DNA from: an unidentified eubacterium SCB49
GTDB taxonomy: Bacteria; Bacteroidota; Bacteroidia; Flavobacteriales; Flavobacteriaceae
Direction of reading: 5' to 3'
Length of the DNA: 64,000 bases
Assembly: GCA_000170815.1 (NCBI GenBank)
Contig: ABCO01000004.1
Span: forward strand, 1 to 64,000
The notes beneath the pieces are model-generated. The model was not told the DNA's origin, ran no database searches, and saw only the letters and a program-made list of their open reading frames with translations. The translations under genes and the position numbers were made by a program. This document shows positions 16,931 to 26,574 of this stretch, piece after piece. Position 1 is the stretch's first letter, and every line of letters begins with the position of its first letter.

Positions 16931-18283
16931 TTATCCTATTTCTTTATACATTAAGTCAAGTCCGTCACGTATAATTTGTTGATGTGGTTGCTTAGAAACA
17001 CAAACAAATTCTGTTAAGGCAAAATCTTCTGGCGCTACTTCGTACATTCCTAATGCTTCCATCGCATCAAGATCTTTCACTAAACACGCTTTTAATATTT
17101 GTAAAGGATAAATATCTAAAGGAAAAACCTCTTCATATCCACCTGTTACAACAAAAGCACGATGTTCACCATTGGTATTTGTATTTAAATCAAATTTCTT
17201 CTTAGGTGTTAACCAAGAAAAAGTAAGTGCTCTTGAAGTAGATATTTTATTAAATACAGGCTTATTCCACCCAAAAAATTCATAATCATCACCTTCTGGA
17301 ATCACCGTTACAGCAGTATCGTAAAAACCTAAATGTTGTTTTGGAGATATCGTTGTACCAGACAGAACACCTCCGCTTATAATACGAACATTCTCTTCTG
17401 TTAATCCTGAATCATAAACAAAAGTTGCTACTTCGCTTCCTTGTCTAGTTCTATAATATTTTGGTGTTTTAACCGAAGAACCTGCAAGTGCAATCACACG
17501 CTCTGCATTGTATTTTCCAGTTACAAACAATTCTCCAATCACTACTAAATCTTGAGCTCCTATAGTCCAAACAACTTCTCCCTTGTTAATAGGATCAATT
17601 TTGTTTATCTGAGTCCCAACATTTCCTGCCGGATGTAATGTATTTGTCTTATGAACAACCACATCACTCATTCCTGCTAGTGGAGAATTACCATTTTTTG
17701 CAACAGTAACGTGCACCGACCCTTCTGTAAGTTTTGCCAAAGCAGATAAAGCAGCCTGAAGCTCCTTTTCTTTTCCTTGTAATGCAAAATCTAGATCAGT
17801 TGCAAGAGGTCCTGTATTTAATCCAGAAACAAAAATTGCTTTTGGCATCACCTCTGGATTTGCAACTACAGCATAAGGGCGCTGCATAATAAACGACCAA
17901 CAACCTGCAACCAATAAATGGTCTTTAATAGCAGCAGCATCCATAGAGCTCGGTGACTTAACACCAAAATCTCTAAAGACGTCTTGTTGATCGCCTTCGA
18001 TTGTGATTTTAGTAATCACTCGCTTAGCTCCACGCTCAATTTCTGTTAACGTACCACTTACTGGCGACGAAAACTTGATTGCCTCATTGTCTTTACTGTA
18101 AAATAATGTATCACCAGCCTGTACTTTCGCTCCTTCTTTCACCACCATTTTTGGGGTAATCAAATGAAGATCGCTGGGTCTAATAGCGAAGGTTCTAGAG
18201 CGCGGCGCGTTTGAAAGCGTTTTATCCGCCTCGCCTTTTAAGCGAATAGCTAGACCCTTTTTAATCTTAATGTCTTTGGACAT
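16931..18283 (-). CDS. nqrA: Na+-translocating NADH:quinone reductase subunit A
   Basis: A 450-residue soluble subunit on the cytoplasmic face, first gene of the operon. The N-terminus KKGLAIRLKGEADKTL is characteristic, as are FAIRPSDLHLITPKMVVKEG, a barrel-sandwich region with DTLFYSKDNEAIKFSSPVSG, and NTGPLATDLDF. Length fits (about 446-450). Its promoter is at 18358-18388, giving a leader of about 70 nt. NqrA helps close the quinone site with NqrB. Confidence 0.97.
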   Translation of the reverse strand: MSKDIKIKKGLAIRLKGEADKTLSNAPRSRTFAIRPSDLHLITPKMVVKEGAKVQAGDTLFYSKDNEAIKFSSPVSGTLTEIERGAKRVITKITIEGDQQDVFRDFGVKSPSSMDAAAIKDHLLVAGCWSFIMQRPYAVVANPEVMPKAIFVSGLNTGPLATDLDFALQGKEKELQAALSALAKLTEGSVHVTVAKNGNSPLAGMSDVVVHKTNTLHPAGNVGTQINKIDPINKGEVVWTIGAQDLVVIGELFVTGKYNAERVIALAGSSVKTPKYYRTRQGSEVATFVYDSGLTEENVRIISGGVLSGTTISPKQHLGFYDTAVTVIPEGDDYEFFGWNKPVFNKISTSRALTFSWLTPKKKFDLNTNTNGEHRAFVVTGGYEEVFPLDIYPLQILKACLVKDLDAMEALGMYEVAPEDFALTEFVCVSKQPHQQIIRDGLDLMYKEIG

Positions 18284-18357
18284 AGGATAGTCGTGTTAAA
18301 ATTGTCTTTTAATCCAAACTTTTTGCTGCAATAACACAGTAGTCTGTTTGGGGTTTG

Positions 18358-18388
18358 CAAATTTAAGAATTAATGTACCATATTACAA
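18358..18388 (-). promoter_or_regulatory. nqr operon promoter
   Basis: On the minus strand, TTG (18388-18386), 20-nt spacer, then TAAATTTG (18365-18358), a full two-part Bacteroidota promoter. It lies about 75 nt upstream of nqrA. The ATTTCCGAAG decamer (plus-strand CTTCGGAAAT, 18406-18415) is just upstream. Confidence 0.65.
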
Positions 18389-18490
18389 TTAATTATGACA
18401 ATTTTCTTCGGAAATACCCAAGCACCATAAAAATACAATTTTTAGGCACAAAAATTGTTTTATATTTAACCACTCAAAAGCTTTTTTTTC

Positions 18491-19744
18491 ATGACTAGAT
18501 ATCTATCAACCATCCTACTAATTATTTTTGGAACCTCTAATATTTTGGCACAAGTTTCAGAGACAAGAGCTCCTCATTATATTAGAACCATTCAATTTAA
18601 AGGACAACAAACACTAAACAAACTCCCTATAATAAAGTTAGGAGAACGTCTAGAACTCAGCTTTGACGCGCTTAATGGTGAAGAAGAAGACTTTTACTAC
18701 AAAATAACACACCACAATTTTGACTGGACAGAAAGCGACTTGTCTAAAAGTGAATTTTTAAATGGTTTTGATGATGTTAGGATAGAAACATATGAAAACT
18801 CATTAAACACATTACAAATATATTCACACTACAGCTTAACCATCCCAAATCGAGAAACACGATCTTTGAAAAAAAGCGGAAATTATCTTATCTCTATTTA
18901 TAACGACTCTGGCGATCTTATTTTCTCACGTAAATTTATGATTATGGAATCTATCGCTGGTGTTGCCGTAAATATTAAACGCTCTCGTGATTTGAAGTTT
19001 GTCGAAGACCGACAAGTAGTAAACTTTACAATTAACAGCCCTTCATTATTACTTATTAACCCTAAACAACGGGTTAAAACGCTTGTAATCAAAAACAACA
19101 ATCTACACTCAGCAATTAATAACTTAAAACCTCAATACACAATAGGAAGTGAACTAATTTACAAATATGATCAAGAAGCATCTTTTGGAGGTGGAAATGA
19201 GTTTTTAGCTTTTGACAATAAAGATGTTCGTGCTGCCGTGAATGGAGTACGCCGTGTAGAACTTAACGACTTATACGAAAACTACTTATTTACAAACATA
19301 GACCGTTATGACCGCCCTTACACGTACAACCCAGATGTAAATGGAACTTTTGTTGTCAACAACATTGATGCAAACAACTCATCTATTGAAGCAGAATATG
19401 TAAAAGTACATTTTACCTTAAATCATTTTGAAGACATAGGAGATAAAGAACTACATATTTATGGAGCTTTCAATAACTGGACAATAGACGGATCTACTTA
19501 CATGAGTTATAACGAATCTCGCGACGTCTATGAAAACAGCCGTTTGTTTAAACAAGGGTTTTACAACTTCCAGTATGTATTAGTTGATCGAAATGGAAAT
19601 ATTGACGACGGCGCTATCTCCGGGAATTTTTGGCAAACAGAAAATGAATACACCGTTTTAGTGTACTATAGAGACCAAGGAGGGCGATTTGACCGTATTA
19701 TTGGGGTTGGATATGCAAACTCTGAAGTAATCACGAATAATTAA
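18491..19744 (+). CDS. Type IX secretion system plug protein (DUF5103)
   Basis: A 417-residue secreted protein with signal peptide ending near SNILAQ. The sequence fits the DUF5103 family, whose Flavobacterium member was seen as the periplasmic Plug that closes the giant SprA translocon in the cryo-EM work. Family traits: RTIQFKGQQTLNKLPIIKLG, EEDFYYKITHHNFDWTESDL, SGNYLISIYND and the C-terminal HIYGAFNNW beta module. It is divergent from nqrA and is not next to other T9SS genes, which is usual in this phylum. It agrees with the T9SS cargo proteins encoded at 29-33 kb and 54 kb. Confidence 0.85.
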   Translation: MTRYLSTILLIIFGTSNILAQVSETRAPHYIRTIQFKGQQTLNKLPIIKLGERLELSFDALNGEEEDFYYKITHHNFDWTESDLSKSEFLNGFDDVRIETYENSLNTLQIYSHYSLTIPNRETRSLKKSGNYLISIYNDSGDLIFSRKFMIMESIAGVAVNIKRSRDLKFVEDRQVVNFTINSPSLLLINPKQRVKTLVIKNNNLHSAINNLKPQYTIGSELIYKYDQEASFGGGNEFLAFDNKDVRAAVNGVRRVELNDLYENYLFTNIDRYDRPYTYNPDVNGTFVVNNIDANNSSIEAEYVKVHFTLNHFEDIGDKELHIYGAFNNWTIDGSTYMSYNESRDVYENSRLFKQGFYNFQYVLVDRNGNIDDGAISGNFWQTENEYTVLVYYRDQGGRFDRIIGVGYANSEVITNN

Positions 19745-19818
19745 CAAAAAACACCTCTTCTGTAGCTACTTTATAAAAAAAGAGACTCTCTATAGAAAAA
19801 AGACACTACTTTAGCTTT

Positions 19819-21006
19819 GTGAAAGAAAATCAACAAAACGAGATCAAAACACCTGATAAGGTTTCAGAAAAGAGTCGCAAACACTTTAAATACAGAAGCA
19901 ACACCTGTCTTAATTGTGAACACCCCTTAGATTTAAGTGATCGCTATTGCCCTTACTGCTCTCAACTCAACAGCACAAAGTCACTAAAAATAGGCGATTT
20001 CATCAATGAGTTTCTTAGTAGTATTATCAGTTATGATTCTCGATTACGCTTTACAATTAGCGACCTACTCTTTAAACCTGGTAGCATTTCAAAAAACTAT
20101 ATTAACGGAAAAAGACTAAAATACACAAACCCTTTTCGTTTCTTTTTAAGTGTTTCAATCATCTATTTTTTACTACAAAGCGTGGTTAGTTTTTTTGACC
20201 CTGACTACGACACTCCTTTTATAGACACCAATGATAACACAGAAATAGTAAACGATACTGAAATTAAAGAGTCTTTAAAAGACACCGATAACACAACTCC
20301 CACAAAACAGCACACAGATTCCACCGCTAATAAAAAAGAAAAGAAAACTAATGAAACTAGCACTCAAGGGTTTTGGGTAGTAAATAACGACACTATCTTT
20401 AACAACAACGAAAGCTATAAAACTCGAGTTGAAAAGCTAGAGTCTTTAAACAATATTGCAAGCATTGCACAAAAAATTGACATCTTCACAGACTTTTATA
20501 AGGAGAAAGAAATCAAAAATGCCTCTGTTGCCTTAGATAGCCTACATATTGAAAAAACAAGACTCAACACCTGGCTATACAATAAAAACAAATCCATAGA
20601 ACACATTACAGAGTCACCTAGAGACTTCATCAATTACCTACTCTCTAAGGTTCCTTTTTTTGTATTCTTCTTTGCTCCGTTATACGCACTATTCTTTTGG
20701 CTTCTATACATAAGAAGCAAGTATACTTATATGGAGCATCTCGTTTTTATATTCCACATTTTTAGCTTTGTCTTTTTATCAATAATAATCACAACGATCC
20801 CTGACTACCTATTAAACACACAGATTTTCACCTCTTTAATTTTTTCTATTATTGGACCTCTTTACTTCTACAAAGCACTTAGAAAATTTTATGGGCAATC
20901 ACGACCAAAAACTATTTTAAAATTTATACTTTTAAATATTGTTTTTTTTATAAGCTCAAGCATTGCAGCACTTATCTTTTTTATAAGTACCGCTGTCCTC
21001 TATTAA
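19819..21006 (+). CDS. DUF3667 family membrane protein with zinc ribbon
   Basis: A 395-residue protein. An N-terminal zinc ribbon (CLNCEHPLDLSDRYCPYC, two CxxC pairs) leads into the DUF3667 region (IGDFINEFLSSIISYDSRLR and DLLFKPGSISKNYINGKR). Membrane helices follow: one near residue 110 and four or more after residue 275. A hydrophilic, Asn/Thr-rich loop of about 130 residues separates them. The start is GTG at 19819; no ATG or better alternative lies nearby, but this GTG overlaps a TAnnTTTG-like string (19812-19819), so the true start may be further in. Function unknown. Confidence 0.8.
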   Translation: MKENQQNEIKTPDKVSEKSRKHFKYRSNTCLNCEHPLDLSDRYCPYCSQLNSTKSLKIGDFINEFLSSIISYDSRLRFTISDLLFKPGSISKNYINGKRLKYTNPFRFFLSVSIIYFLLQSVVSFFDPDYDTPFIDTNDNTEIVNDTEIKESLKDTDNTTPTKQHTDSTANKKEKKTNETSTQGFWVVNNDTIFNNNESYKTRVEKLESLNNIASIAQKIDIFTDFYKEKEIKNASVALDSLHIEKTRLNTWLYNKNKSIEHITESPRDFINYLLSKVPFFVFFFAPLYALFFWLLYIRSKYTYMEHLVFIFHIFSFVFLSIIITTIPDYLLNTQIFTSLIFSIIGPLYFYKALRKFYGQSRPKTILKFILLNIVFFISSSIAALIFFISTAVLY

Positions 21007-21007
21007 T

Positions 21008-21394
21008 ATGATTTACGAAGTAACACAAGGCATAAAGGTTTCTGTAAAAACTCGTTTTGAAGGCAAAATTGTCGATCAAGACAGGATTTGCAACGCCTTT
21101 TCTTATCTTGTTAAAATAGAAAATAATAGTGAAGATATTGTGCAGCTAAAAAAACGTTATTGGGCCATTAAAGATTCTCTTAACGAAACAGAATATGTAT
21201 ATGGAGATGGTGTAGTGGGAAAAAGACCTGTGCTCAAACCCGGTGAATCTCACGTTTACAGTAGTGGTTGTTTATTATTAGGCGATTATGGCGAGATGGG
21301 TGGCTACTATGAAATGATAAACTTTAAAACCACAGAAATGTTTGAGGTAACGATCCCAAAGTTTAGACTTGTAACACCCCAAGGAGCAAATTAA
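21008..21394 (+). CDS. apaG: ApaG domain protein (Co2+/Mg2+ efflux ApaG-like)
   Basis: A 128-residue single-domain protein of immunoglobulin-like fold. Signatures: GIKVSVKTRFEG, FSYLVKIENNSEDIVQLKKRYW, GDGVVGKRPVLKPGESHVYSSGC and GGYYEM. ApaG was linked to cobalt resistance and Ap4A in enterics, but its biochemical role is still unclear. It starts 1 nt after the DUF3667 gene, so the two share a transcript. Its end overlaps the convergent NRDE gene by 4 nt. Confidence 0.93.
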   Translation: MIYEVTQGIKVSVKTRFEGKIVDQDRICNAFSYLVKIENNSEDIVQLKKRYWAIKDSLNETEYVYGDGVVGKRPVLKPGESHVYSSGCLLLGDYGEMGGYYEMINFKTTEMFEVTIPKFRLVTPQGAN

Positions 21395-22092
21395 AGTGTT
21401 GCTTCTGAAATTTCATCCACCTGTAAATCCTCATACCTCATTCTAACATCACCACTAGACCCTACCACTTGTGTGATCGATTTTGTATGTACAAATTCAC
21501 GATTCATAACCAGGTCTACGTGTAAATCTCCTTCACCAGCGGTTTTATGAAAACCAAGTATTTTTTCTTCAGAAATATGTTCTCTTTTTAAAAATTGAGA
21601 AAACCATTGCTCTCTTTTTTGTTTTATCTCAGAAGCATATAATAAGGAGGAAGACCAAATAGTGGAAATCAAAGGCTTTTCAGAAAAATGAATTTTAACA
21701 CCATCCCAAACCAATTCAAACAATTTAATAGAAACCCCATACTCTACGGCGATAACCGTAAAAGGCTCTATATCATTAAAGTTAAAGGTATCAACCTCCA
21801 CACTTAAATCTTCTGCCACCAAAAGATTTTTTACCACAACCCCTCTACTCATTCTATAGCTTGCTTTGGGTTTGTGAGCTCTAAAACCACCATTTAACAA
21901 ACAGATAAGCCGTTTTCTACCCGAAACACCCACCCAAGTTCCACCTGCAACAGCATCTTTTGGAAAAAGACATTTTACGCCGTTTTCATCATATACCTTT
22001 GGTGCAATGGTATCTCGTCCTGGCGCTTCGTCACGGCTAGAGGTTAAGACAAATGATGTGTCAGATTTTTTAATAAAAGTAACGGTACACAC
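21391..22092 (-). CDS. NRDE family protein (TANGO2-like)
   Basis: A 233-residue protein starting MCTVTF, with the TSSRDE hallmark at about residue 17 and VAGGTWVGVSGRKRLICLLNG typical of the NRDE/TANGO2 family. The position-2 cysteine fits an N-terminal-nucleophile-like fold. TANGO2 homologues have been linked to haem or lipid handling in eukaryotes; the bacterial role is not settled. No signal peptide. Promoter TATTTTTG at 22125-22118 on the minus strand. Convergent with apaG. Confidence 0.85.
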   Translation of the reverse strand: MCTVTFIKKSDTSFVLTSSRDEAPGRDTIAPKVYDENGVKCLFPKDAVAGGTWVGVSGRKRLICLLNGGFRAHKPKASYRMSRGVVVKNLLVAEDLSVEVDTFNFNDIEPFTVIAVEYGVSIKLFELVWDGVKIHFSEKPLISTIWSSSLLYASEIKQKREQWFSQFLKREHISEEKILGFHKTAGEGDLHVDLVMNREFVHTKSITQVVGSSGDVRMRYEDLQVDEISEATL

Positions 22093-22117
22093 TGTAATTT
22101 AATTTGATAATTTCAGA

Positions 22118-22125
22118 CAAAAATA
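22118..22125 (-). promoter_or_regulatory. -7 element of the NRDE gene (TATTTTTG)
   Basis: Plus-strand CAAAAATA; a perfect TAnnTTTG on the minus strand, 25 nt before ATG 22092. A TTG lies 16 nt further upstream, slightly short of the usual spacing. Confidence 0.5.
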
Positions 22126-22150
22126 AGGCAAATTACAAGAGCAATCTCTG

Positions 22151-22183
22151 TTTGAAATTTGATTTCTAAATTAAGTATCTTTA
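22151..22183 (+). promoter_or_regulatory. Probable pruA promoter
   Basis: TTTG (22151-22154), 21-nt spacer, TATCTTTA (22176-22183; one mismatch to TAnnTTTG). The start codon is 82 nt downstream, and an ATTTCCGAAG decamer (22214-22223) lies in this leader. Confidence 0.45.
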
Positions 22184-22265
22184 CATTCTGAAAAGATTTT
22201 CAATTCATATAATATTTCCGAAGCAAGACATATATAATTTGCTAAGGAAACAATAATTAAACAAA

Positions 22266-23891
22266 ATGGGAAAAGGATTTTTTAAAGTGCCAGTAGCAAA
22301 AAACGAACCGGTTAAAGACTACGCAGTAGGATCACCAGAACGCGCAGCTGTGGCAGCAGCCTATAAAGAAATGTACAATGCTACCGTAGAGGTACCATTA
22401 TACATTAATGGTAAAGACGTAAAAACGGGAGATACAGACACGATGTCTTGTCCGCATGACCACAAACATATTTTAGGGACTTACCATAAAGCAGATAAAA
22501 AATTAACTCAAGAAGCTATTGACACAGCACTTGCAGCAAGAGATAAGTGGGCAGCAACACCTTGGGAACAACGTGCAGCTATCTTTTTACGTGCAGCAGA
22601 GTTAATTGCTGGACCATACAGAGCAAAAATAAACGCAGCTACTATGCTGGCGCAATCTAAAAATATTTTTCAAGCAGAGATCGATGCTTCTTGCGAGTTA
22701 ATAGACTTTTTACGTTTTAACGTTCAGTTTATGACAGAGATCTACAGTGAACAACCAGAATCTACTTCTGGAGCGTGGAACCGTCTTGAATACAGACCAC
22801 TTGAAGGTTTTGTTTACGCCGTTACTCCATTTAACTTTACAGCTATTGCAGGAAACTTACCAGCAAGTGCTGCTTTAATGGGTAATGTAGTAGTATGGAA
22901 GCCTAGTGCAAGCCAAATGTACTCTGCAAAAGTAGTAATGGACATCTTTAGAGAAGCAGGTGTACCAGATGGTGTTATTAACATGATTGTAGGAGACCCT
23001 GCAATGATTACAGAAACAGTACTTGCAAGTCCAGATTTTGCTGGTATTCATTTTACTGGATCTACAGGTGTATTTAACGGAATTTGGGGACAAATAGGAA
23101 CTAACATTAGCAACTATAAAACATACCCACGTATTGTAGGTGAAACTGGTGGTAAAGATTTTATAATCGCTCACAAAACTTCAAACCCTGCTCAAGTTGC
23201 AACAGCAATTGCAAGAGGTGGTTTTGAATTTCAAGGTCAAAAATGTAGCGCAGCGAGTCGTATTTATCTTTCAGAAAGTATCTGGCCTGCTGTTAAAGAA
23301 CAACTTATCACAGATGTTAAGTCTTTTAAAATGGGATCTCCTGAAGATATGAGCAACTTTATTACTGCTGTAATCACTGAAGGTTCTTTTGATAAGCTAG
23401 CTAGCTATATTGACCAAGCAAAAAAAGATGAAAACGCAGAAATCATTATAGGTGGTGGTTATGATAAAAGTGAAGGTTACTTTATCGAACCAACTATCAT
23501 TGTTACTACAGACCCTAACTACACGACAATGACTACAGAGCTTTTTGGCCCAGTAGTAACTATCTATGTGTTTGAAGACAAAGATTGGACAGAAACAATT
23601 AAATTGGTTGACAACACAAGTGAATATGCATTAACTGGAGCTGTATTTAGCGAAGACAGATACGCGCTAGAAGAAGCTATTTCTGGCTTACAGAATGCCG
23701 CAGGTAACTTCTACGTAAATGACAAGCCTAGTGGTGCTGTTGTAGGACAACAACCTTTTGGTGGTGCTCGTGCAAGTGGAACAAACGACAAAGCAGGAAG
23801 CAAATTAAACCTATACCGTTGGGTATCTCCAAGAATGATTAAAGAGACTTTTGTAACTCCTACAAATTACAGATATCCGTTTTTAGGATAA
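22266..23891 (+). CDS. pruA: L-glutamate gamma-semialdehyde dehydrogenase
   Basis: A 541-residue cytoplasmic aldehyde dehydrogenase that oxidises glutamate semialdehyde (pyrroline-5-carboxylate) to glutamate in proline breakdown. It is the monofunctional form, without a PutA domain. Signatures: AVTPFNFTAIAGNL, VVWKPSASQ, HFTGSTGVF, GETGGKDFIIAH and the catalytic FQGQKCSAASR with Cys327. The C-terminal GGARASGTNDKAGS is typical of the class. Length is normal. It is single-gene, bounded by its own promoter and a strong terminator. Confidence 0.96.
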   Translation: MGKGFFKVPVAKNEPVKDYAVGSPERAAVAAAYKEMYNATVEVPLYINGKDVKTGDTDTMSCPHDHKHILGTYHKADKKLTQEAIDTALAARDKWAATPWEQRAAIFLRAAELIAGPYRAKINAATMLAQSKNIFQAEIDASCELIDFLRFNVQFMTEIYSEQPESTSGAWNRLEYRPLEGFVYAVTPFNFTAIAGNLPASAALMGNVVVWKPSASQMYSAKVVMDIFREAGVPDGVINMIVGDPAMITETVLASPDFAGIHFTGSTGVFNGIWGQIGTNISNYKTYPRIVGETGGKDFIIAHKTSNPAQVATAIARGGFEFQGQKCSAASRIYLSESIWPAVKEQLITDVKSFKMGSPEDMSNFITAVITEGSFDKLASYIDQAKKDENAEIIIGGGYDKSEGYFIEPTIIVTTDPNYTTMTTELFGPVVTIYVFEDKDWTETIKLVDNTSEYALTGAVFSEDRYALEEAISGLQNAAGNFYVNDKPSGAVVGQQPFGGARASGTNDKAGSKLNLYRWVSPRMIKETFVTPTNYRYPFLG

Positions 23892-23919
23892 TTTTCTAAG
23901 AAAATAATATCCAATCAAG

Positions 23920-23952
23920 AAAGCGTTGTTAGTTTACTATCAACGCTTTTTT
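23920..23952 (+). terminator. Terminator of pruA
   Basis: AAAGCGTTG and CAACGCTTT form a perfect 9-bp stem around a 12-nt loop, followed by a T run. Confidence 0.85.
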
Positions 23953-23978
23953 GGTTTATTAGATTCAAGTTTAAAAAA

Positions 23979-24539
23979 ATGAAATACAAAATAATTAAAG
24001 AAGAAATAGTCTTTGAAGACGTATACCAAGTACTCAAAGCAGAAGTAAGCTACAACCGCTTTAAAGGAGCAAACATAAACACTAAAAGAATTGCTTTTCA
24101 TCGAGGAGATGGCGTTACAATTTTATTGTATGAAAAAGATACTGATTGTATCTTGCTCGCTAACCAGTTTAGATACCCAACAACCAAGCATCATTCTGGG
24201 TGGCTTACAGAAGTCCCTGCAGGAAGCCTTGAGGAGAATGAAAACCCGGTATCGTGCATTAAAAGAGAAGTACTGGAAGAAGTAGGCTATAAAGTTAATG
24301 ACCTTATTCAGGTTTTTGATTGTTACCCTTCTCCAGGAGCTTGCACAGAAAAAACATATCTATTTTTCGCAGAAGTAAAAAGCAGTGATAAAATAGAAAA
24401 TGGTGGTGGTTTAATGAGTGAAAACGAAGATATCAAATTAATAAAACTACCTGTTTCAGAAATTAAAAACTTTCTTAACACCGAAGCGAAAGACGCTAAA
24501 ACCATTATCTTATTACAATGGTTTTTATTAAGAGAGTAG
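23979..24539 (+). CDS. NUDIX hydrolase, ADP-ribose pyrophosphatase-like
   Basis: A 186-residue protein with a complete Nudix box: PAGSLEENENPVSCIKREV then LEEVGY (pattern G-x5-E-x7-REV-x-EE-x-G). The flanking strand pair (ILLANQFRYPTTKHHSGWLTE) and PSPGACTEKTYLF after the box fit the ADP-ribose/NDP-sugar pyrophosphatase group. The exact substrate cannot be assigned. It stands alone between the pruA terminator and a bidirectional terminator. Confidence 0.9.
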   Translation: MKYKIIKEEIVFEDVYQVLKAEVSYNRFKGANINTKRIAFHRGDGVTILLYEKDTDCILLANQFRYPTTKHHSGWLTEVPAGSLEENENPVSCIKREVLEEVGYKVNDLIQVFDCYPSPGACTEKTYLFFAEVKSSDKIENGGGLMSENEDIKLIKLPVSEIKNFLNTEAKDAKTIILLQWFLLRE

Positions 24540-24568
24540 GCTTAATACATATTCAGAACTAAGCAAAA

Positions 24569-24600
24569 AAAAGTCCTGAAACTTACGCTTCAGGACTTTT
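24569..24600. terminator. Bidirectional terminator
   Basis: A perfect 12-bp stem (AAAAGTCCTGAA / TTCAGGACTTTT) with an 8-nt loop, A-rich on the left and T-rich on the right. It serves the convergent NUDIX and Omp28-type genes. Confidence 0.9.
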
Positions 24601-24618
24601 AATTAATTGCAATTAAGA

Positions 24619-25899
24619 TTATTCAAAATCTACAAATTCATTTACATGTCCATGTTGTGAGTTGTATGCAGTGTTATTACTATCTACAAGCATTACAGCA
24701 ATCACAAGATTTTCTTTATTATATTCACCAGGAAGTGTAATAGAAACATTCTTTGTATAAGTTTCTAAAGCACCAGTAGTTGGCATCACATCTCCCAATG
24801 TTGCTGTCATAGACTTTCTTAATACTTCATTATGAACAAAATCTGGAATAGGATTTCCTAAACCATAATAAGGGCTTGTTGCATCTTCATTATAATAGTT
24901 AGTCTGATCGTAAATAAGACCATTTTCTAATACATAAATAACAATCTTATCTCCATCTGAAGAACCATTTTCAAACATCACATTAGCCGTTACTGAAAGC
25001 TCATCACCACTAATTGCAGAGTTAATAGATATAGTTGCATTAGCATCTGTACCTGCCGTTGCCGTAACATCTGACACAGGGTGAGGATTAATCCAAGCAA
25101 TTGATCTGTCAATTCTAGCTTGTGGTAAACCACCAACTTCATAAGCATCCTCTAAAACATCATAGTCTTCAAAAAGTTCAGGACCTGCAGCAGTAGAATT
25201 TGTTTTATGGATTGCGATTATAGTTACATGATCTGTAACTTCCTTAACCGCATCAATTGCTGCCGCAACTCGTGGACAAAACCACACCAAGTTCCCGTAT
25301 AATCTTCTACAACAACTTTCTTTTTAGGAACAATCACACTAAAAGATTTTGTTTCAGTAGTAAATGTTTCTCCTTCTATACATACACAGCATAAACATCA
25401 AATACCCCTTCTGAGCAGATGAGAATTCACTACCTGTAATAGCAGCATCATCTACATAAAAAGTAGCAACATCTGTAACATCTTCTCCAGAACCATCAAA
25501 TAAAGAGAAGTTTACATTCTGATTTCTTAAAAAAGTAGTCCCACTTACAATAAGGTTAGTACTCTCGCTATCTATCACATTAAATAAAAGCGTATTACTT
25601 GTTGTACCTAAATAACTAGCACTAATCTCATAAGAACCTTCTTCACTAAAAGTAAAAGTATTTCCTACTACCTCTTCTTGGTTTATAGTTAATGTTGCTA
25701 GTTCAGAATAATCTACATCATTATCTCCTAGAACCGTAAAAATTACTTCTTCTGTTGTAGTTAAAACTTCATCCACAGAAGAACTGGATAAAATAAGTTG
25801 TTCAATGCTTCCTTCTAATGGAACATTTGGTTCAGATTTACTGCAAGCAGCTGCTACAAAAAGAGCAAATATCGTTGTGATTTTAATTAAGTTTTTCAT
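24619..25899 (-). pseudogene. Frameshifted Omp28-type lipoprotein gene
   Basis: Two open pieces (25899-25354 and 25290-24619) clearly belong to one gene. The first starts with a lipoprotein signal (lipobox VAAAC) and Ig-like beta repeats. Its frame is lost at a GGGG run (plus strand 25405-25408), again near 25376-25382, and again at a TTTT run (25278-25281 on plus as AAAA). Putting back one base at each point gives a continuous protein of about 427 residues containing VVVEDYTGTWCGFCPRV, the CxxC thioredoxin-like motif of Omp28 proteins. The downstream piece (AAIDAVKEVTDHVTIIAIHK) is the normal continuation. The damage is either real decay or a local sequencing error. It is convergent with the NUDIX gene and divergent from the thioredoxin gene. 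Confidence 0.8.
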
Positions 25900-26051
25900 T
25901 TTCGGAATTTTGGCATTTTTATTGAAAGTACAATAATAACTGTTTTAAACTACACTTTATCGATAGGATAATAGAAAATAAATCAAAACAAGTTACTTCA
26001 TTAATTTACAATAAATTTAACTATTATTGCTTAACAATTAAACATTTTACT

Positions 26052-26537
26052 ATGAAAAAAATCGCATTTTTATTCGCCATTTTACTAACATTCAACTCGT
26101 TTGCACAAGAAGATCTTCCTAGCGCAGCAGTACAAACCATTGAAGGATCAGATATTACAATTACAAAAGCTACAGACAAAGATAATGTTGTCATTGTTTC
26201 CTTGTGGGCTACATGGTGTGTACCTTGTATTAAAGAACTTGATGCTATAAGTGAAATGTACGACGAATGGCAAGAAGATACAGACGTAGAGCTTATTGCT
26301 GTTTCTGTAGATGATAGCCGTACAGTTAAAAGAGTAAAATCTCTTGTTAACGGTAAAGGATGGGAATATGAAATTCTATTAGACACAAACAACAATCTTA
26401 AAAGAGCTTTAGGAGCAGCGACAGTACCTCTTACAATTCTTGTTAAAGACAACAAAATAGTTTACAGACATTCTGGATATAGCCCTGGTGCTGAAATGGA
26501 ACTATATGAGAAGGTAAAAGAATACTCATCAAAATAA
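26052..26537 (+). CDS. TlpA-like periplasmic thioredoxin
   Basis: A 161-residue secreted thioredoxin-fold protein. The signal peptide ends near NSFAQ; the active site is WATWCVPCIKEL (Cys56 and Cys59), and the cis-proline loop is ATVPLTIL. It belongs to the TlpA/ResA type that reduces or isomerises disulfides in the periplasm. It lies between the divergent Omp28-type lipoprotein and the DUF6029 gene (37 nt downstream, probably co-transcribed), so those two are candidate partners. Confidence 0.92.
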   Translation: MKKIAFLFAILLTFNSFAQEDLPSAAVQTIEGSDITITKATDKDNVVIVSLWATWCVPCIKELDAISEMYDEWQEDTDVELIAVSVDDSRTVKRVKSLVNGKGWEYEILLDTNNNLKRALGAATVPLTILVKDNKIVYRHSGYSPGAEMELYEKVKEYSSK

Positions 26538-26574
26538 TTTATTTTTCTATCCCTTAATAATTAACCAACCAATT

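Noticed and set aside
25921..25940. Third operator of the GbsR-type regulator (ATTGAAAGTA)
   Set aside because: Only the right half-site is present; the left TTTCAAT at the 4-bp spacing is missing.
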